Shown: one piece after another, positions 8,951 through 17,521 of the stretch
Numbering within the stretch: the stretch's first letter is position 1
Layout: each line of letters opens with the position of its first letter
Source: Erythrobacter sp. UBA1916
GTDB taxonomy: Bacteria; Pseudomonadota; Alphaproteobacteria; Sphingomonadales; Sphingomonadaceae
Assembly (NCBI GenBank): GCA_002337385.1
Contig: DDFY01000012.1
Span: forward strand, 10,540-74,539
Reading direction: 5' to 3'
Length of the DNA stretch: 64,000 nt
Position numbers and translations under genes: made by a program
Notes under the pieces: model-generated
Database searches by the model: none
What the model was told of the DNA's origin: nothing
Seen by the model: the letters and a program-made list of their open reading frames with translations, nothing else

Positions 8951-9916
8951 TCACAGCCCGCGCACCCATTCGAGGAACGGGCCTGACAGGCTCTGATCGA
9001 CCGAGCCGATTGTGGCGCCTTCGGTGATGTGGTTGTGCCCCTTCAAGAGCAGCATCGTGGGGCAATTGCCGCTCGCGCCCTCGTCACAGAGCTGCTTCTT
9101 CACCGCCTCGGCAAAGCTCGTGAACTGTTCGGGGTCGTGCTCAGCATAGGCGAGCATCAGCGGCACCTGCACCGCGCCAAGCCGCGCGATTGCGGCATCG
9201 GCCGTATGCGCCGCAGTGTCGCTGCCGTAGTAGACATGGTCCTCACCTTCGGTGGCGGTGTAGTAGGGGGATAGCAGCAGCGCGCCCTTCACGCTGGCGA
9301 ACTCGGGGCCGTGCAGATCTGCATGCTGGACGTAGTCGGCCACGTGCGAGGCGCCCGCCGAATGTCCGAACAACACCACCTGATCGGGATCGCCGCCATA
9401 GTCGGCGATGTTGTCACGCACCCACTGGACCACGGCGGCCAGATCGTCGCGCCCGGCGGGCCATTGGGCTGCCGGAGCGAAGCGATATTCCATGTTCACG
9501 CCGACCATGCCGTTGCGCGCGGCAAAGGCGGTCACGTTTTGCGGATAGAACCCGTCGCCCGCCTTGCTCCCGCCAACGAAGCCGCCGCCGTGGACGAACA
9601 CCAGCACGGGGCGCGGAGCAATCTTGTCGGCAGAGTTCTCGGTATAGACGTCGAGCCGCTGGGCGGTGTCGTCACCATAGGCCACGTCGCTGGTGATCGT
9701 CACATCGTCATAGGGTGGGGCTTCGACCATGCCCGCGACCACGGCAATGCTGGCCGGGGGATCGATAACGGGGCCAATCGCGGCAATCTGCTCAGCCTTG
9801 TCGGCGGGGAGGCCGGGCCATTCGGTGGCGTCTTCTTCGGTCATCTCGTCCTCGACAGCTTCGTTAGCGCAGGCGGCGAGCGACAGGCAGGTGACGGCCA
9901 ATAGCCAGGTTTTCAT
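8951..9916 (-). CDS. Lipoprotein alpha/beta-hydrolase (esterase/lipase, BD-FAE/HSL-like)
   Basis: Predicted outer-membrane or periplasmic lipoprotein of 321 residues. The N-terminus is MKTWLLAVTCLSLAACANE with a lipobox LAAC. The catalytic domain has the oxyanion motif VHGGGFVGG, the nucleophile elbow GHSAGAS, a likely acid in YAEHDPEQF and the C-terminal His in GHNHITEG. This is the layout of carboxylesterases of the HSL/BD-FAE group; substrate unknown. I chose the ATG at 9916 because a good GGGGGAG Shine-Dalgarno lies just upstream and the lipobox then sits at the correct distance; an upstream in-frame ATG at 9937 adds seven residues. The acidic stretch after the lipobox Cys is a typical lipoprotein linker. 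Confidence 0.88.
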   Translation of the reverse strand: MKTWLLAVTCLSLAACANEAVEDEMTEEDATEWPGLPADKAEQIAAIGPVIDPPASIAVVAGMVEAPPYDDVTITSDVAYGDDTAQRLDVYTENSADKIAPRPVLVFVHGGGFVGGSKAGDGFYPQNVTAFAARNGMVGVNMEYRFAPAAQWPAGRDDLAAVVQWVRDNIADYGGDPDQVVLFGHSAGASHVADYVQHADLHGPEFASVKGALLLSPYYTATEGEDHVYYGSDTAAHTADAAIARLGAVQVPLMLAYAEHDPEQFTSFAEAVKKQLCDEGASGNCPTMLLLKGHNHITEGATIGSVDQSLSGPFLEWVRGL

Positions 9917-9986
9917 ATGATTCTCCCCCGTAAGCATTCATGTCGGCATGCTTGCCGCAATCTGCTTACGAGGGGAAGCCCCCAGC

Positions 9987-10700
9987 CTAGTCGCGCTTGA
10001 CCGGCTGGTCCTCTGGCTTGATCGAGATGCGCACCGTTTCGCCCGAGTTGCCGGGGAAGTCGGTGAACATGGCCTCGACGAGATTGGGCACCAGATACTG
10101 GAGCCGGTTCGAGGTCGAAACCGCTTCTGCGTTGCCTTCGAACAGGCGCTCGCCAGTCTGGGCGTTGTCGATCTTCAGGTCGATGCCGCTGGTATAGACG
10201 GTGTAGCTGTCCACCCCGCCATAGCCGGGGCCGCCGAAGAACGGATCGTACCAGCCGTAGCCCCAGGCACGGCTCGGCACATAGGCCACGCGCGGGCGGC
10301 CATCGTAACCGCGATAGAGCACGGGGCGCCGCGAATAGCCGTACCAGCTGTTGTAGAACGGATCGCGCGCGAACCCGGTCGAACGGATGCGTTCGCGGCC
10401 TTGGTCGACGCCGTAGTCAAACTGGACGAGCAGCGTGGCGTCCTCGGGGCTGGCGGCCTGGGTGTAGCCCAACTGCGCCATTTCGGCCTCGACATAGTCG
10501 GCATAGAGCGCGAACTCGAGACCGCCGGCCATCTCCGGATCTTCGGCGACGACCGCAAAGGTCTGTCCGTCAGGTGCGGGCAAGCGGCTTTCGAAGCGGC
10601 TCACGTCGGCGTTGAACGAGGTTGCGCAGGCGGAAAGCCCCAACGCCAGCAGCGGTGCGGCGGCGAGCTTTACGAAGCGACGAAGGGATGTGTTTGCCAT
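9987..10700 (-). CDS. DUF4136-domain lipoprotein
   Basis: A 237-residue lipoprotein. After a basic N-terminus, LLALGLSACATSF gives a lipobox LSAC. The rest matches the DUF4136 pattern: a beta-rich start with ADVSRFESR, then ATLLVQFDYGVDQG, a Tyr/Trp/Gly-rich middle (DPFYNSWYGYS and YGWYDPFFGGPGYGG), and a C-terminal region of the type NRLQYLVPNLVEAMFTDFPG. Such proteins are envelope lipoproteins of unknown function. The start is the ATG at 10700 next to the signal sequence; the frame stays open upstream but that part has no coding character. The downstream neighbour is the esterase, about 70 bases away. Confidence 0.85.
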   Translation of the reverse strand: MANTSLRRFVKLAAAPLLALGLSACATSFNADVSRFESRLPAPDGQTFAVVAEDPEMAGGLEFALYADYVEAEMAQLGYTQAASPEDATLLVQFDYGVDQGRERIRSTGFARDPFYNSWYGYSRRPVLYRGYDGRPRVAYVPSRAWGYGWYDPFFGGPGYGGVDSYTVYTSGIDLKIDNAQTGERLFEGNAEAVSTSNRLQYLVPNLVEAMFTDFPGNSGETVRISIKPEDQPVKRD

Positions 10701-10809
10701 GGGTCTCTCACTCCGGCCTGCATCACAGGACCCCACGGGCCACCAGGCAGACCTTGTTTCTACGATAGACCGTTGTCTGGCAAGGACGGGCTGAATGAGC
10801 CTTGAATGA

Positions 10810-10838
10810 ACGGGCGGCCCAGTTGCCGAGCCGCCCGT
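10810..10838 (-). terminator. Hairpin after trpS, possible terminator
   Basis: Inverted repeat with nine-base arms (ACGGGCGGC / GCCGCCCGT) and an 11-base loop, lying 11 bases beyond the trpS stop. On the minus strand the stem is followed by TTCATTCAA, only moderately T-rich, so this may be a weak terminator or an mRNA 3'-end stabiliser. Confidence 0.55.
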
Positions 10839-10848
10839 CCTTGATTGC

Positions 10849-11877
10849 CTAGCCGCGCACCAGCCCCAGCGCCTTGTAGGTGGCGTCGAGCGTGGGAATG
10901 CCCAGCTCACGAGCCTGCGCCGCGCCGCGCGCAAGGATCGCGTCGAGCATCTCGCGGTCCTGCCGCAGTTCGACGAATCGATCGCGCAGAGGGGACAGCT
11001 TCTCCACCAGAAGCTCGGCCAGTGCGGGCTTGAACACGCCGAAGCCTTGTCCGCCGAACTGCGAGAGCACCGCTTCGGGTGTGGTGTCGGCGAGGGCGGA
11101 ATAGATCGTCACGAGGTTGAGCGCCTCGGGTCGCCCTTCCAGCCCTGCCACTTCGCTCGGCAGCGGTTCGGGGTCGGTCTTCGCCTTGCGGATCTTCTGC
11201 GCCATGGCGTCGGCATCGTCGGCCAGTTCGATCCGGCTCATTTCGGAAGGATCGGACTTGCTCATCTTCTTCGAGCCATCGCGCAGGCTCATGATGCGCG
11301 CGGCGGCAGGCGGGGTGATCGCATCGGGCAGGGTGAAGACCGGCGCGTCTTCGCTGGCGAAGTCGTTGTTGAACTTCTGCGCGATGTCGCGCGCCAGCTC
11401 GAGGTGCTGGCGCTGGTCGTCGCCCACCGGCACGTGGGTCGCCTGATAGAGCAGCACGTCGGCAGCCTGCAGCACCGGGTAGGTGAACAGCGCGGCGCTG
11501 GCGCCCTCGCGGTTCTTGCCCGCCTTGTCCTTCCACTGCGTCATGCGGTTGAGCCAGCCCATCCGCGCGGTGCCGTTCAGCAGCCATTGCAGCTCGGCAT
11601 GGGCGGGCACCTGCGCCTGGTTGAACAGGATCGAGCGCGACGAATCGATGCCGCAGGCGGTCAGCACTGCGGTCATCTCCAGCGTGGCGGCGTGCAGGGC
11701 GGCCGGATCGTGCGGCATGGAGATGGCGTGCAGGTCAGCCAGGAAGAAAAGGCACTGGCCCTTGTTGCCCTCGCTTGAGGCGAGGTCGTCCTGCATCCGC
11801 ACCCAGTTGCGGATGGCACCGAGATAGTTGCCGAGGTGAAGCGAGCCGGTGGGCTGGATACCGGAAACGATACGCAT
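10849..11877 (-). CDS. trpS: Tryptophanyl-tRNA synthetase
   Basis: Class I aminoacyl-tRNA synthetase that charges tRNA-Trp; cytoplasmic dimer; 342 residues, normal for bacterial TrpS. The HIGH-type motif is in TGSLHLGNYLGA near residue 11, and the KMSKS loop is intact (GSKKMSKSDPSE). The stretch ADVLLYQATHVPVGDDQ with its conserved Asp/Gln is the Trp-pocket and ATP region. The ATG at 11877 gives the standard MRIVSGIQPTG start. It lies downstream of murJ on the same strand with a 201-base gap, in which I find no other gene, and is followed by a hairpin. Confidence 0.97.
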   Translation of the reverse strand: MRIVSGIQPTGSLHLGNYLGAIRNWVRMQDDLASSEGNKGQCLFFLADLHAISMPHDPAALHAATLEMTAVLTACGIDSSRSILFNQAQVPAHAELQWLLNGTARMGWLNRMTQWKDKAGKNREGASAALFTYPVLQAADVLLYQATHVPVGDDQRQHLELARDIAQKFNNDFASEDAPVFTLPDAITPPAAARIMSLRDGSKKMSKSDPSEMSRIELADDADAMAQKIRKAKTDPEPLPSEVAGLEGRPEALNLVTIYSALADTTPEAVLSQFGGQGFGVFKPALAELLVEKLSPLRDRFVELRQDREMLDAILARGAAQARELGIPTLDATYKALGLVRG

Positions 11878-12078
11878 GATTTTAGGTCTTTCGATTTAGG
11901 AAACTGGCAGGAAGATGGCTCGGCTTGATTCTGCCGAGCGTGCAGGATCAGCGCGCAGAACGCGCGAAGCTGCAGCCTCGCCAGGCCCAGGCTCCCCGGC
12001 CGATGCGGGCCGTGATACAGGTCTGAAGGTTGGTTTCCATGGCGGGCGGCATAGCAGGATTTTCCGGGCAGGAAAGAG

Positions 12079-13662
12079 TCAGCTTGGCGAACGCTTGCCG
12101 ATCATTTGCATGATGCGTTCCCGGTCGATGGCGCCGACGAGGAAGGCCACCCCGAAATAGACAGCTGCTGCGCAGGTGACGAGCACCGCCAGCGCAAACA
12201 GCCGTGCGAACAGGCCAGCGGAGTAGTAGCCCGCCAGCAAGTCCTGCGCCCAGAACAGCGCCGCGCCCATGGCTCCGGCGGCGAGCAGCTGGCGCAGGAT
12301 GCGGCCCAGCAGCGTCCAGTTGCCGCGATAGTAGTCGCGCTTCACCAGCACCGAGTAGAGATAGGCGAGGTTGACCCAGGCCCCGATCGCGCTCGCCAGT
12401 GCCACGCCCTGAACGCCCAGCCGGTGCAGAAACATGATGTTGAACGCGACGAAGATCGCGAGGCTGAAAAAGGCCGCATAGACCGGGGTGCGGGTGTCGG
12501 AGCGAGCGTAGAAATTGGGCACCAGCACCTTCACCAGCACATAGGCAGGCAAGCCCAGCACCAGCATCGAGAGCACCGCGCCGGTCTCGGCCGCGTCGGC
12601 CATGGCGAAGCGGCCACCCTCGAAGATCATCGTGATGAAGGGCACACCGCATACGCCCAGCGCCACGGTGGCGGGCAGGGTCAGCAGCAGGCCAAGCTCG
12701 ATCGCATCGGACTGGACGCGCGCCGCACCCTCGCGGTTGTCCGCGCCGATAAAGCGCGAGAGCGTGGGCAGGATCGCGGTCGACAGGGCAATGCCGATAA
12801 TGCCGAGCGGTAGCTGGTTGAGGCGGTCGGCATAGTTCATCCAGCTTACCGCGCTGCCTTCAAGCTGGTTGAGGAAATAGAGCTGGATCAGGGTGTTGAT
12901 CTGGTAGGCCCCGCCGCCGATTGCCGCGGGCAGGGCGATGATCGCCAGCCGCTTGACCTCGGGCGTTATGCGCGGGCGAGAAAGCCGCATGCGAAACTTC
13001 GCCTTGCGCGCCCAGTACACCAGCCAGGCCAGTTGCAACACGCCCGCCACCGGCACCGCGCAGGCGATGATATAGCCAAGGTGCTCCACCGGCGCATCGG
13101 CCTGCGTCATGGCTTCGGCCCCGAGCAATGCCCCGATTAGCACGATGTTGAGGATGATCGGGAAGCTCGCCCCGGGCATGAACTTGCTGACCGAATTGAG
13201 CATGCCGGTGAGCAGCGTCACCAGGCTGACCAGCAGGATATAGGGGAACATGATCCGCGCGAAGGCGACCGAATAGGTGAAGTGCGAGGGGTCGATCGGC
13301 TTGTCGGAAAGCAGCCAGATCACGCCGGGCATGGCGATCTCGAAGATCGCGGTCAGCGCCAGCAGCGCGGGCACGAACACCGACAGCACTTCGCTCGAAA
13401 ACTTGCGCGCGGCATCGAGCCCGCCGCCGTCCTCGCTATCGGCGTGAAGCTTCTTCGAAAACATCGGCACGAAGGCGGCCGAGAAGGCCCCTTCGGCGAA
13501 CAGGCGGCGGAACACGTTAGGGATGATGAACGCCTGAAACCAGGCGTCCGTCACCGCATTGGCACCCAGCACGCGAGAAAAGATCATCTCGCGTGCCATG
13601 CCGGCGATCCGGCTGACCAGGGTCAGCGATCCGATCGTACCGACGTTCTTGAGCAGGCTCAT
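12079..13662 (-). CDS. murJ: Lipid II flippase MurJ (MviN)
   Basis: Integral membrane MOP-superfamily protein that flips lipid II across the inner membrane for peptidoglycan synthesis. The 527 residues include about 14 hydrophobic helices. The N-terminus is diagnostic: SLTLVSRIAGMAREM with the conserved Arg of helix 1, then FIIPNVFRRLFAEGAFSAAFVP. The start is the ATG at 13662 (MSLLKNVGTIG); the frame remains open upstream toward secB, but those residues are Arg-rich and overlap secB. secB ends about 40 bases upstream and is probably co-transcribed. A C-terminal tail of ~15 residues after the last helix is polar. Confidence 0.95.
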   Translation of the reverse strand: MSLLKNVGTIGSLTLVSRIAGMAREMIFSRVLGANAVTDAWFQAFIIPNVFRRLFAEGAFSAAFVPMFSKKLHADSEDGGGLDAARKFSSEVLSVFVPALLALTAIFEIAMPGVIWLLSDKPIDPSHFTYSVAFARIMFPYILLVSLVTLLTGMLNSVSKFMPGASFPIILNIVLIGALLGAEAMTQADAPVEHLGYIIACAVPVAGVLQLAWLVYWARKAKFRMRLSRPRITPEVKRLAIIALPAAIGGGAYQINTLIQLYFLNQLEGSAVSWMNYADRLNQLPLGIIGIALSTAILPTLSRFIGADNREGAARVQSDAIELGLLLTLPATVALGVCGVPFITMIFEGGRFAMADAAETGAVLSMLVLGLPAYVLVKVLVPNFYARSDTRTPVYAAFFSLAIFVAFNIMFLHRLGVQGVALASAIGAWVNLAYLYSVLVKRDYYRGNWTLLGRILRQLLAAGAMGAALFWAQDLLAGYYSAGLFARLFALAVLVTCAAAVYFGVAFLVGAIDRERIMQMIGKRSPS

Positions 13663-13702
13663 GGCCCCCGTGCCCTTCCCGGTGCCTTGTTGGCGGGGAG
13701 GA

Positions 13703-14236
13703 TCAGGCCTCGCCGCTCGGTGTGTCGGCAGCCGAAGCCGGAGCCGCAGCGCCTTCCTCAGCGCGGCGCTGTGCAAGCTGCTGCACGTAAAGGCCGTTGA
13801 AGTCGATCGGGTCAAGCAGCAGCGGGGCAAAGCCGGCATCGCGCACGGCATCGGCAATCACCCGGCGGGCGAACGGGAATAGGATGCGCGGGGCTTCAGC
13901 ATAGGTGAAGGCATGGATCTGCTCATCGGGCATGTTGCGCATGCCGATCAGGCCGCAATAGCTCAGATCGACGATATAGGCGACGCCCTCGGCGGTCTTG
14001 CTGGTGGCGGTGATCTTGAGTTCGACCTCTGTGACTTCGTCGCTGACCTTGTTCGCGCCGATGTTGAACTGCACGTCCATCTCCGGCTGGCTGCGCCAGT
14101 TGAAGCTTTCCGGAGCCTTCGGGTTCTCGACCGAGAGATCCTTCACATATTGCGAAATTATGCCGGCGACCGGCTGGTTGTCGGCACCATTGGGGGCGGT
14201 GCCAGCGTTGGACAGGACGTTGCCTTCATCGGCCAT
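13703..14236 (-). CDS. secB: Protein-export chaperone SecB
   Basis: Cytoplasmic tetrameric chaperone that keeps precursors unfolded and hands them to SecA; 177 residues. The core is clear: ISQYVKDLSVENPKAPESF, then VTEVELKITATSKTAEG, VDLSYCGLIGMRNMP and the helix-associated IDFNGLYVQQL. A ~20-residue polar N-terminal and an Ala-rich C-terminal extension are typical of alphaproteobacterial SecB. The start is the ATG at 14236. It is divergent from the Tim44-like gene, with 269 bases between starts that must hold both promoters; I see no further gene there. Confidence 0.96.
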   Translation of the reverse strand: MADEGNVLSNAGTAPNGADNQPVAGIISQYVKDLSVENPKAPESFNWRSQPEMDVQFNIGANKVSDEVTEVELKITATSKTAEGVAYIVDLSYCGLIGMRNMPDEQIHAFTYAEAPRILFPFARRVIADAVRDAGFAPLLLDPIDFNGLYVQQLAQRRAEEGAAAPASAADTPSGEA

Positions 14237-14505
14237 GTTCGGGTCTCTCAAGTTTGCTGCGAGGGCTGCCCCTGCAAGCTTGCACCGCAGGAGACAGTCC
14301 CGGTTGATATGGCGGCTGCGCGTAGCAGCACTGCGGGCGCGCCGCAACGCATCCGGCACCCGGAAGGTCGAAATGCCCATGCGGCAGGCCGAATTGGGCG
14401 CGCAGGCGGTTGTTCATTTGATATTGGGGACTATCTGCTACACAATAGCCAATTAAAGAGACGGCAGGCGGAAGTTTCGCCTGCGACCGCTGCGGGACAA
14501 TTCGT

Positions 14506-15162
14506 GTGATACCTGAAATCATCATCCTCGCCATGATCGCTGCTTTCCTCGGCATGCGGCTCTATTCGGTGCTTGGCCGCCGGGCCGAGCATGAGGAAGA
14601 AATGGTGACGAACCGTTTCGAACGGCCTGAGGATGCCGCGCCCCAGCAGGCACCCTCGGCCCCTCAGGCAGAGGCTCCGCGGGTGGAAAACCTTACCGGC
14701 GGCTTTGCCCCGGCGATCGAAGGCGGCCTGCGCGATATCGCGGCGGCGGACCGTTCGTTCCAGCTCATCCCCTTCCTCGAAGGCGCGCGCGGCGCGTACA
14801 AGATGGTGCTCGAAGCCTTCTGGCGCGGCGACCGCGAGGAACTGCGCGAGCTGTGCGACGATGACGTCTATGCCAGCTTCGATGCCGCCATCGCCGAGCG
14901 TGAAGAAGCGGGTTACGTGCTTGAAAACCGGCTGGTGCGGATCGAGGATTCGACGATCCACTCGGCAGTGCTCGATGGCCGGACCGCGCGCATCTCGGTG
15001 CGTTTCGTGTCGGATATCGCTTCGCTCACGCGCGACAAGGACGGCACGATGATCGCCGGCTCGCTCGATGATGCTATCGAAAGCCGCGACATCTGGACCT
15101 TCAGCCGCAACGTCAACGAAGCCGGGCCTGACTGGCTGCTCGACGAAACCGACGTCGGCTGA
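14506..15162 (+). CDS. Tim44-like (TimA-type) domain membrane protein
   Basis: A 218-residue protein with one N-terminal membrane helix (IPEIIILAMIAAFLGMRLYSVLGRR), an acidic/Pro-Ala linker to about residue 70, and a Tim44-like domain. The domain is seen in GAYKMVLEAFWRGDREELREL and in the cone-shaped beta region ending SRDIWTFSRN. Bacterial TimA proteins resemble the membrane-binding domain of mitochondrial Tim44, and are placed at the inner-membrane face in alphaproteobacteria; their job is not settled. The start is a GTG at 14506 with only a weak upstream purine tract. It is followed 13 bases later by mltA and is divergent from secB. Confidence 0.88.
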   Translation: MIPEIIILAMIAAFLGMRLYSVLGRRAEHEEEMVTNRFERPEDAAPQQAPSAPQAEAPRVENLTGGFAPAIEGGLRDIAAADRSFQLIPFLEGARGAYKMVLEAFWRGDREELRELCDDDVYASFDAAIAEREEAGYVLENRLVRIEDSTIHSAVLDGRTARISVRFVSDIASLTRDKDGTMIAGSLDDAIESRDIWTFSRNVNEAGPDWLLDETDVG

Positions 15163-15175
15163 TAATCGATAGGGC

Positions 15176-16357
15176 GTGTTCCTCGCGCCCCGCTTCTTCC
15201 TTGGCCTAGCCCTCTGCGCCGCATTGGCGAGCTGTTCGCTGATGCCTTCGCGCGTCGGTCGGCCGAGCGCTCCCGCTGTTGCGGCCAATGCCGCCTCGCT
15301 GGGTGCCATGCGCGCCGCGCTGCCTGCTGCTGTCAGGGTCGATCCCGAAGACGCCGCTGCGGCGCTGGCTAGCTTTAGCGCGTCGTGCAACTTTGCGCTC
15401 CGCCGCGAGGATGCCTCGGGCCTTACCCGCACCAGCGACTGGGAAGCGCCGTGCCGCGATGCCGCCAGCTGGCCGCGCGAGCAGGCGACGGCCTTTTTCG
15501 GACGCCATTTCCGTCCTGTGCGCGTGGGCGACGGCAAGGCCTATGCCACCGGCTATTTCGAGCCCGAGATTCGCGGCAGCCGCACCCGGCGGCCCGGCTA
15601 CGACGTGCCCGTCTATGCCGTGCCGAGCGACCTTGAGCGCTGCTGGCGCGACGACACGCCTTTTGCCGAGCGGACAGGCAATCCACCGCTCTCGCGCCGG
15701 ACAGCCACGGGCGCTTGCGTTCCCTACTATGACCGCGCCGCGATCGAGCAGGGCGCGCTTGCCGGGCGTGGGCTGGAAATTGCCTGGGCTGCCGACCCGG
15801 TGGAGTTCTTCTTCCTCCAGATTCAGGGCTCGGGCCGCCTGCGCACGCCCGAGGGCGAGATCATCCGCATCGGCTATGCCGGGCAGAATGGCCATGCCTA
15901 CACCGGCATCGGCGGGCTCATGCGCGAGCGCGGTCTGCTGGGCAGCGGGCCGGGGCAATATGCCGGTTCGATGCAGGGCATCATGCAATATATCCGTGAG
16001 AACCCGCGCGATGGCGCGGCGCTGATGCGCGAGAACCGCAGCTGGGTGTTCTTCCGCGTGCTGGAGGGCGATGGCCCGCTCGGCTCGCTGGGAGTGCCGG
16101 TGCGTGGGCACAGCTCGGTCGCGGTCGATCCCAAGTTCGTGCCTTACGGCGCGCCCGTGCTGCTGAGCACCGACCGTTCCGTGGCGAACGGCCTGTGGGT
16201 GGCGCAGGATACTGGCGGGGCAATCAGGGGGGCCAACCGCTTCGACACCTTCTGGGGCGCGGGCGAGCAGGCGCGCGCCACCGCTGGCGGGATGAGTGCG
16301 CGCGGCGAGGCGCTGATCCTCTTGCCCAAGGCCGCCGCCGACCGGCTGCCACGATGA
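15176..16357 (+). CDS. mltA: Membrane-bound lytic murein transglycosylase A
   Basis: Outer-membrane lipoprotein that cleaves the glycan strand of peptidoglycan forming 1,6-anhydro ends. The 393-residue sequence has a signal peptide with lipobox LASC. The MltA barrel follows, including TGYFEPEIRGSRTRRPGY and the conserved EFFFLQIQGSGRL. At the C-terminus a 3D domain carries the three essential Asp residues, seen in VDPKFVPYG, AQDTGGAIRGANR and FDTFWG. The start is the GTG at 15176, the only one that keeps the signal peptide. The stop overlaps the Smr gene by four bases, so mltA-smr are coupled. Confidence 0.95.
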   Translation: MFLAPRFFLGLALCAALASCSLMPSRVGRPSAPAVAANAASLGAMRAALPAAVRVDPEDAAAALASFSASCNFALRREDASGLTRTSDWEAPCRDAASWPREQATAFFGRHFRPVRVGDGKAYATGYFEPEIRGSRTRRPGYDVPVYAVPSDLERCWRDDTPFAERTGNPPLSRRTATGACVPYYDRAAIEQGALAGRGLEIAWAADPVEFFFLQIQGSGRLRTPEGEIIRIGYAGQNGHAYTGIGGLMRERGLLGSGPGQYAGSMQGIMQYIRENPRDGAALMRENRSWVFFRVLEGDGPLGSLGVPVRGHSSVAVDPKFVPYGAPVLLSTDRSVANGLWVAQDTGGAIRGANRFDTFWGAGEQARATAGGMSARGEALILLPKAAADRLPR

Positions 16358-16911
16358 GCCGCCACCCGCGCGGCCTCTCGCCCGAGGAGGCGGCGCTGTG
16401 GGCGCAGCTGGCGGCCAGCGTCACGCCGCTCCATCCGGTCCGCAAGGCCGCGCCTGCACCCAGCGTGCCCATGCCTGCGCCAGCCAAGGCCCCGGTGAAG
16501 AAGGCGAAGGGACGCGTGCCACCCGCGCTGCCGCCCAAGGCCGTGCCCACGCCGCCGCCAGCAGCACCGGGTCTCGATTCGCATTGGGAGCGCCGCCTTT
16601 CCCGCGCCGCGATCGCGCCTGACTTCACGCTCGACCTGCATGGCCACACGCTCGAACAGGCGCACGCGCGTCTTGATAGCGGGCTGGCGCAGGCCAAGGC
16701 GATGGGCGCGCGCATGGTGCTGCTGATCACCGGCAAGCCGCGCGCGGCTGCCTCGGCTGACCGGGGTGAAAAGCGCGGGGCGATCCGCGCCAAGATCCTC
16801 GACTGGCTTGCCGCCGGCCCGCATGCGAGCGACATTGCCGCCGTGCGCAACGCGCACCGCCGCCACGGGGGCGAGGGCGCGCTCTATCTGGTGCTGCGGC
16901 GGCGGCGCTAG
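16354..16911 (+). CDS. Smr-domain protein
   Basis: A 185-residue cytoplasmic protein. Residues 1-85 are Pro/Ala/Lys-rich and probably disordered; the C-terminal Smr domain begins at FTLDLHGHTLEQAHARLD, with the family's DLHG motif, and continues with RMVLLITGK and a final strand LYLVLRRRR. Smr domains are nucleases linked to DNA or mRNA quality control, and the conserved Asp/His of DLHG is present. The TGxG loop reads TGKP here, slightly changed. The ATG start overlaps the mltA stop (ATGA). The longer in-frame opening upstream lies inside mltA and is rejected. Confidence 0.9.
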   Translation: MSRHPRGLSPEEAALWAQLAASVTPLHPVRKAAPAPSVPMPAPAKAPVKKAKGRVPPALPPKAVPTPPPAAPGLDSHWERRLSRAAIAPDFTLDLHGHTLEQAHARLDSGLAQAKAMGARMVLLITGKPRAAASADRGEKRGAIRAKILDWLAAGPHASDIAAVRNAHRRHGGEGALYLVLRRRR

Positions 16912-17006
16912 GCCGCGCGGGCAAATCCATTTCGCGTTGATTGTCTGCTATCGGGCGGTCCACAAAACACGCCTGATGGCTGAAATGGGGGTGGGAGGCG
17001 GACATT

Positions 17007-17348
17007 CTATTCCAGATCAGTCCCAGTCCAAAGGGTGTAGTGTTTTGAAACCTCAACGTCCGCCGATGCATCCAAATGGATAATATCAATTCTGACTTCT
17101 GCTATCTCTGCGAGGTTCCGGACTTCCGCAACACACTTTGTAATCTGCTCCTCGCCAACTGAGACAGGCAGTTTCGCGTAAACGAACCCACTCTCCGCCC
17201 CCACGAGGTTCACCGCGCCCAAGGCCTCAAGACCGGGCCTCATTGTGGCATGCTGCCTAGGATCGCCAGCGAGGTAGAAGGTGACCCAACCCTTGTCTCC
17301 GAAAGCTGGGTCTTCTCGTGCGATTGCGATGGCTGTTCGATCGATCAT
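17007..17348 (-). CDS. Small protein of unknown function (113 aa)
   Basis: I do not recognise this family. The 113-residue sequence has no signal peptide or membrane helix. It reads like a real globular domain: alternating beta/alpha segments such as KGWVTFYLAG, VNLVGAESGFVYAKL and EVRIDIIHLD. Base composition in and around it (about 16,930-17,460) is visibly lower in GC than its neighbours, with many A/T third positions, which suggests recent acquisition. No convincing Shine-Dalgarno lies before the ATG at 17348. The gene stands alone between the Smr gene and the katG terminator, convergent with Smr. A small immunity-like or accessory protein is possible but unsupported. Confidence 0.6.
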   Translation of the reverse strand: MIDRTAIAIAREDPAFGDKGWVTFYLAGDPRQHATMRPGLEALGAVNLVGAESGFVYAKLPVSVGEEQITKCVAEVRNLAEIAEVRIDIIHLDASADVEVSKHYTLWTGTDLE

Positions 17349-17467
17349 TCAACGCGATTACCTACTAACCATCAAGGTCCGCAACAGGGGCATTTCCTGA
17401 AGGCCCGGTTTCAGCAAAGAAAGCGGCGATAGCGAACAGAATTAGCCCACGCGGCGCTAGCACCACG

Positions 17468-17499
17468 CAAAAAGGCCCCCGGCATTGCTGCCGGAGGCC
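17468..17499 (-). terminator. Rho-independent terminator of katG
   Basis: On the minus strand: stem GGCCTCCGGCA, loop GCAA, arm TGCCGGGGGCC, then TTTTTG. It begins about 20 bases beyond the katG stop. Near-perfect stem with a short stable loop and T-run: a strong intrinsic terminator. Confidence 0.92.
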
Positions 17500-17521
17500 T
17501 CCTTGTCGCTGTGAACCAGCC

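Noticed and set aside
10700..10934. N-terminal extension of the DUF4136 lipoprotein gene
   Set aside because: The frame stays open, but the lipoprotein signal begins at the ATG at 10700, and the upstream part has no coding character.
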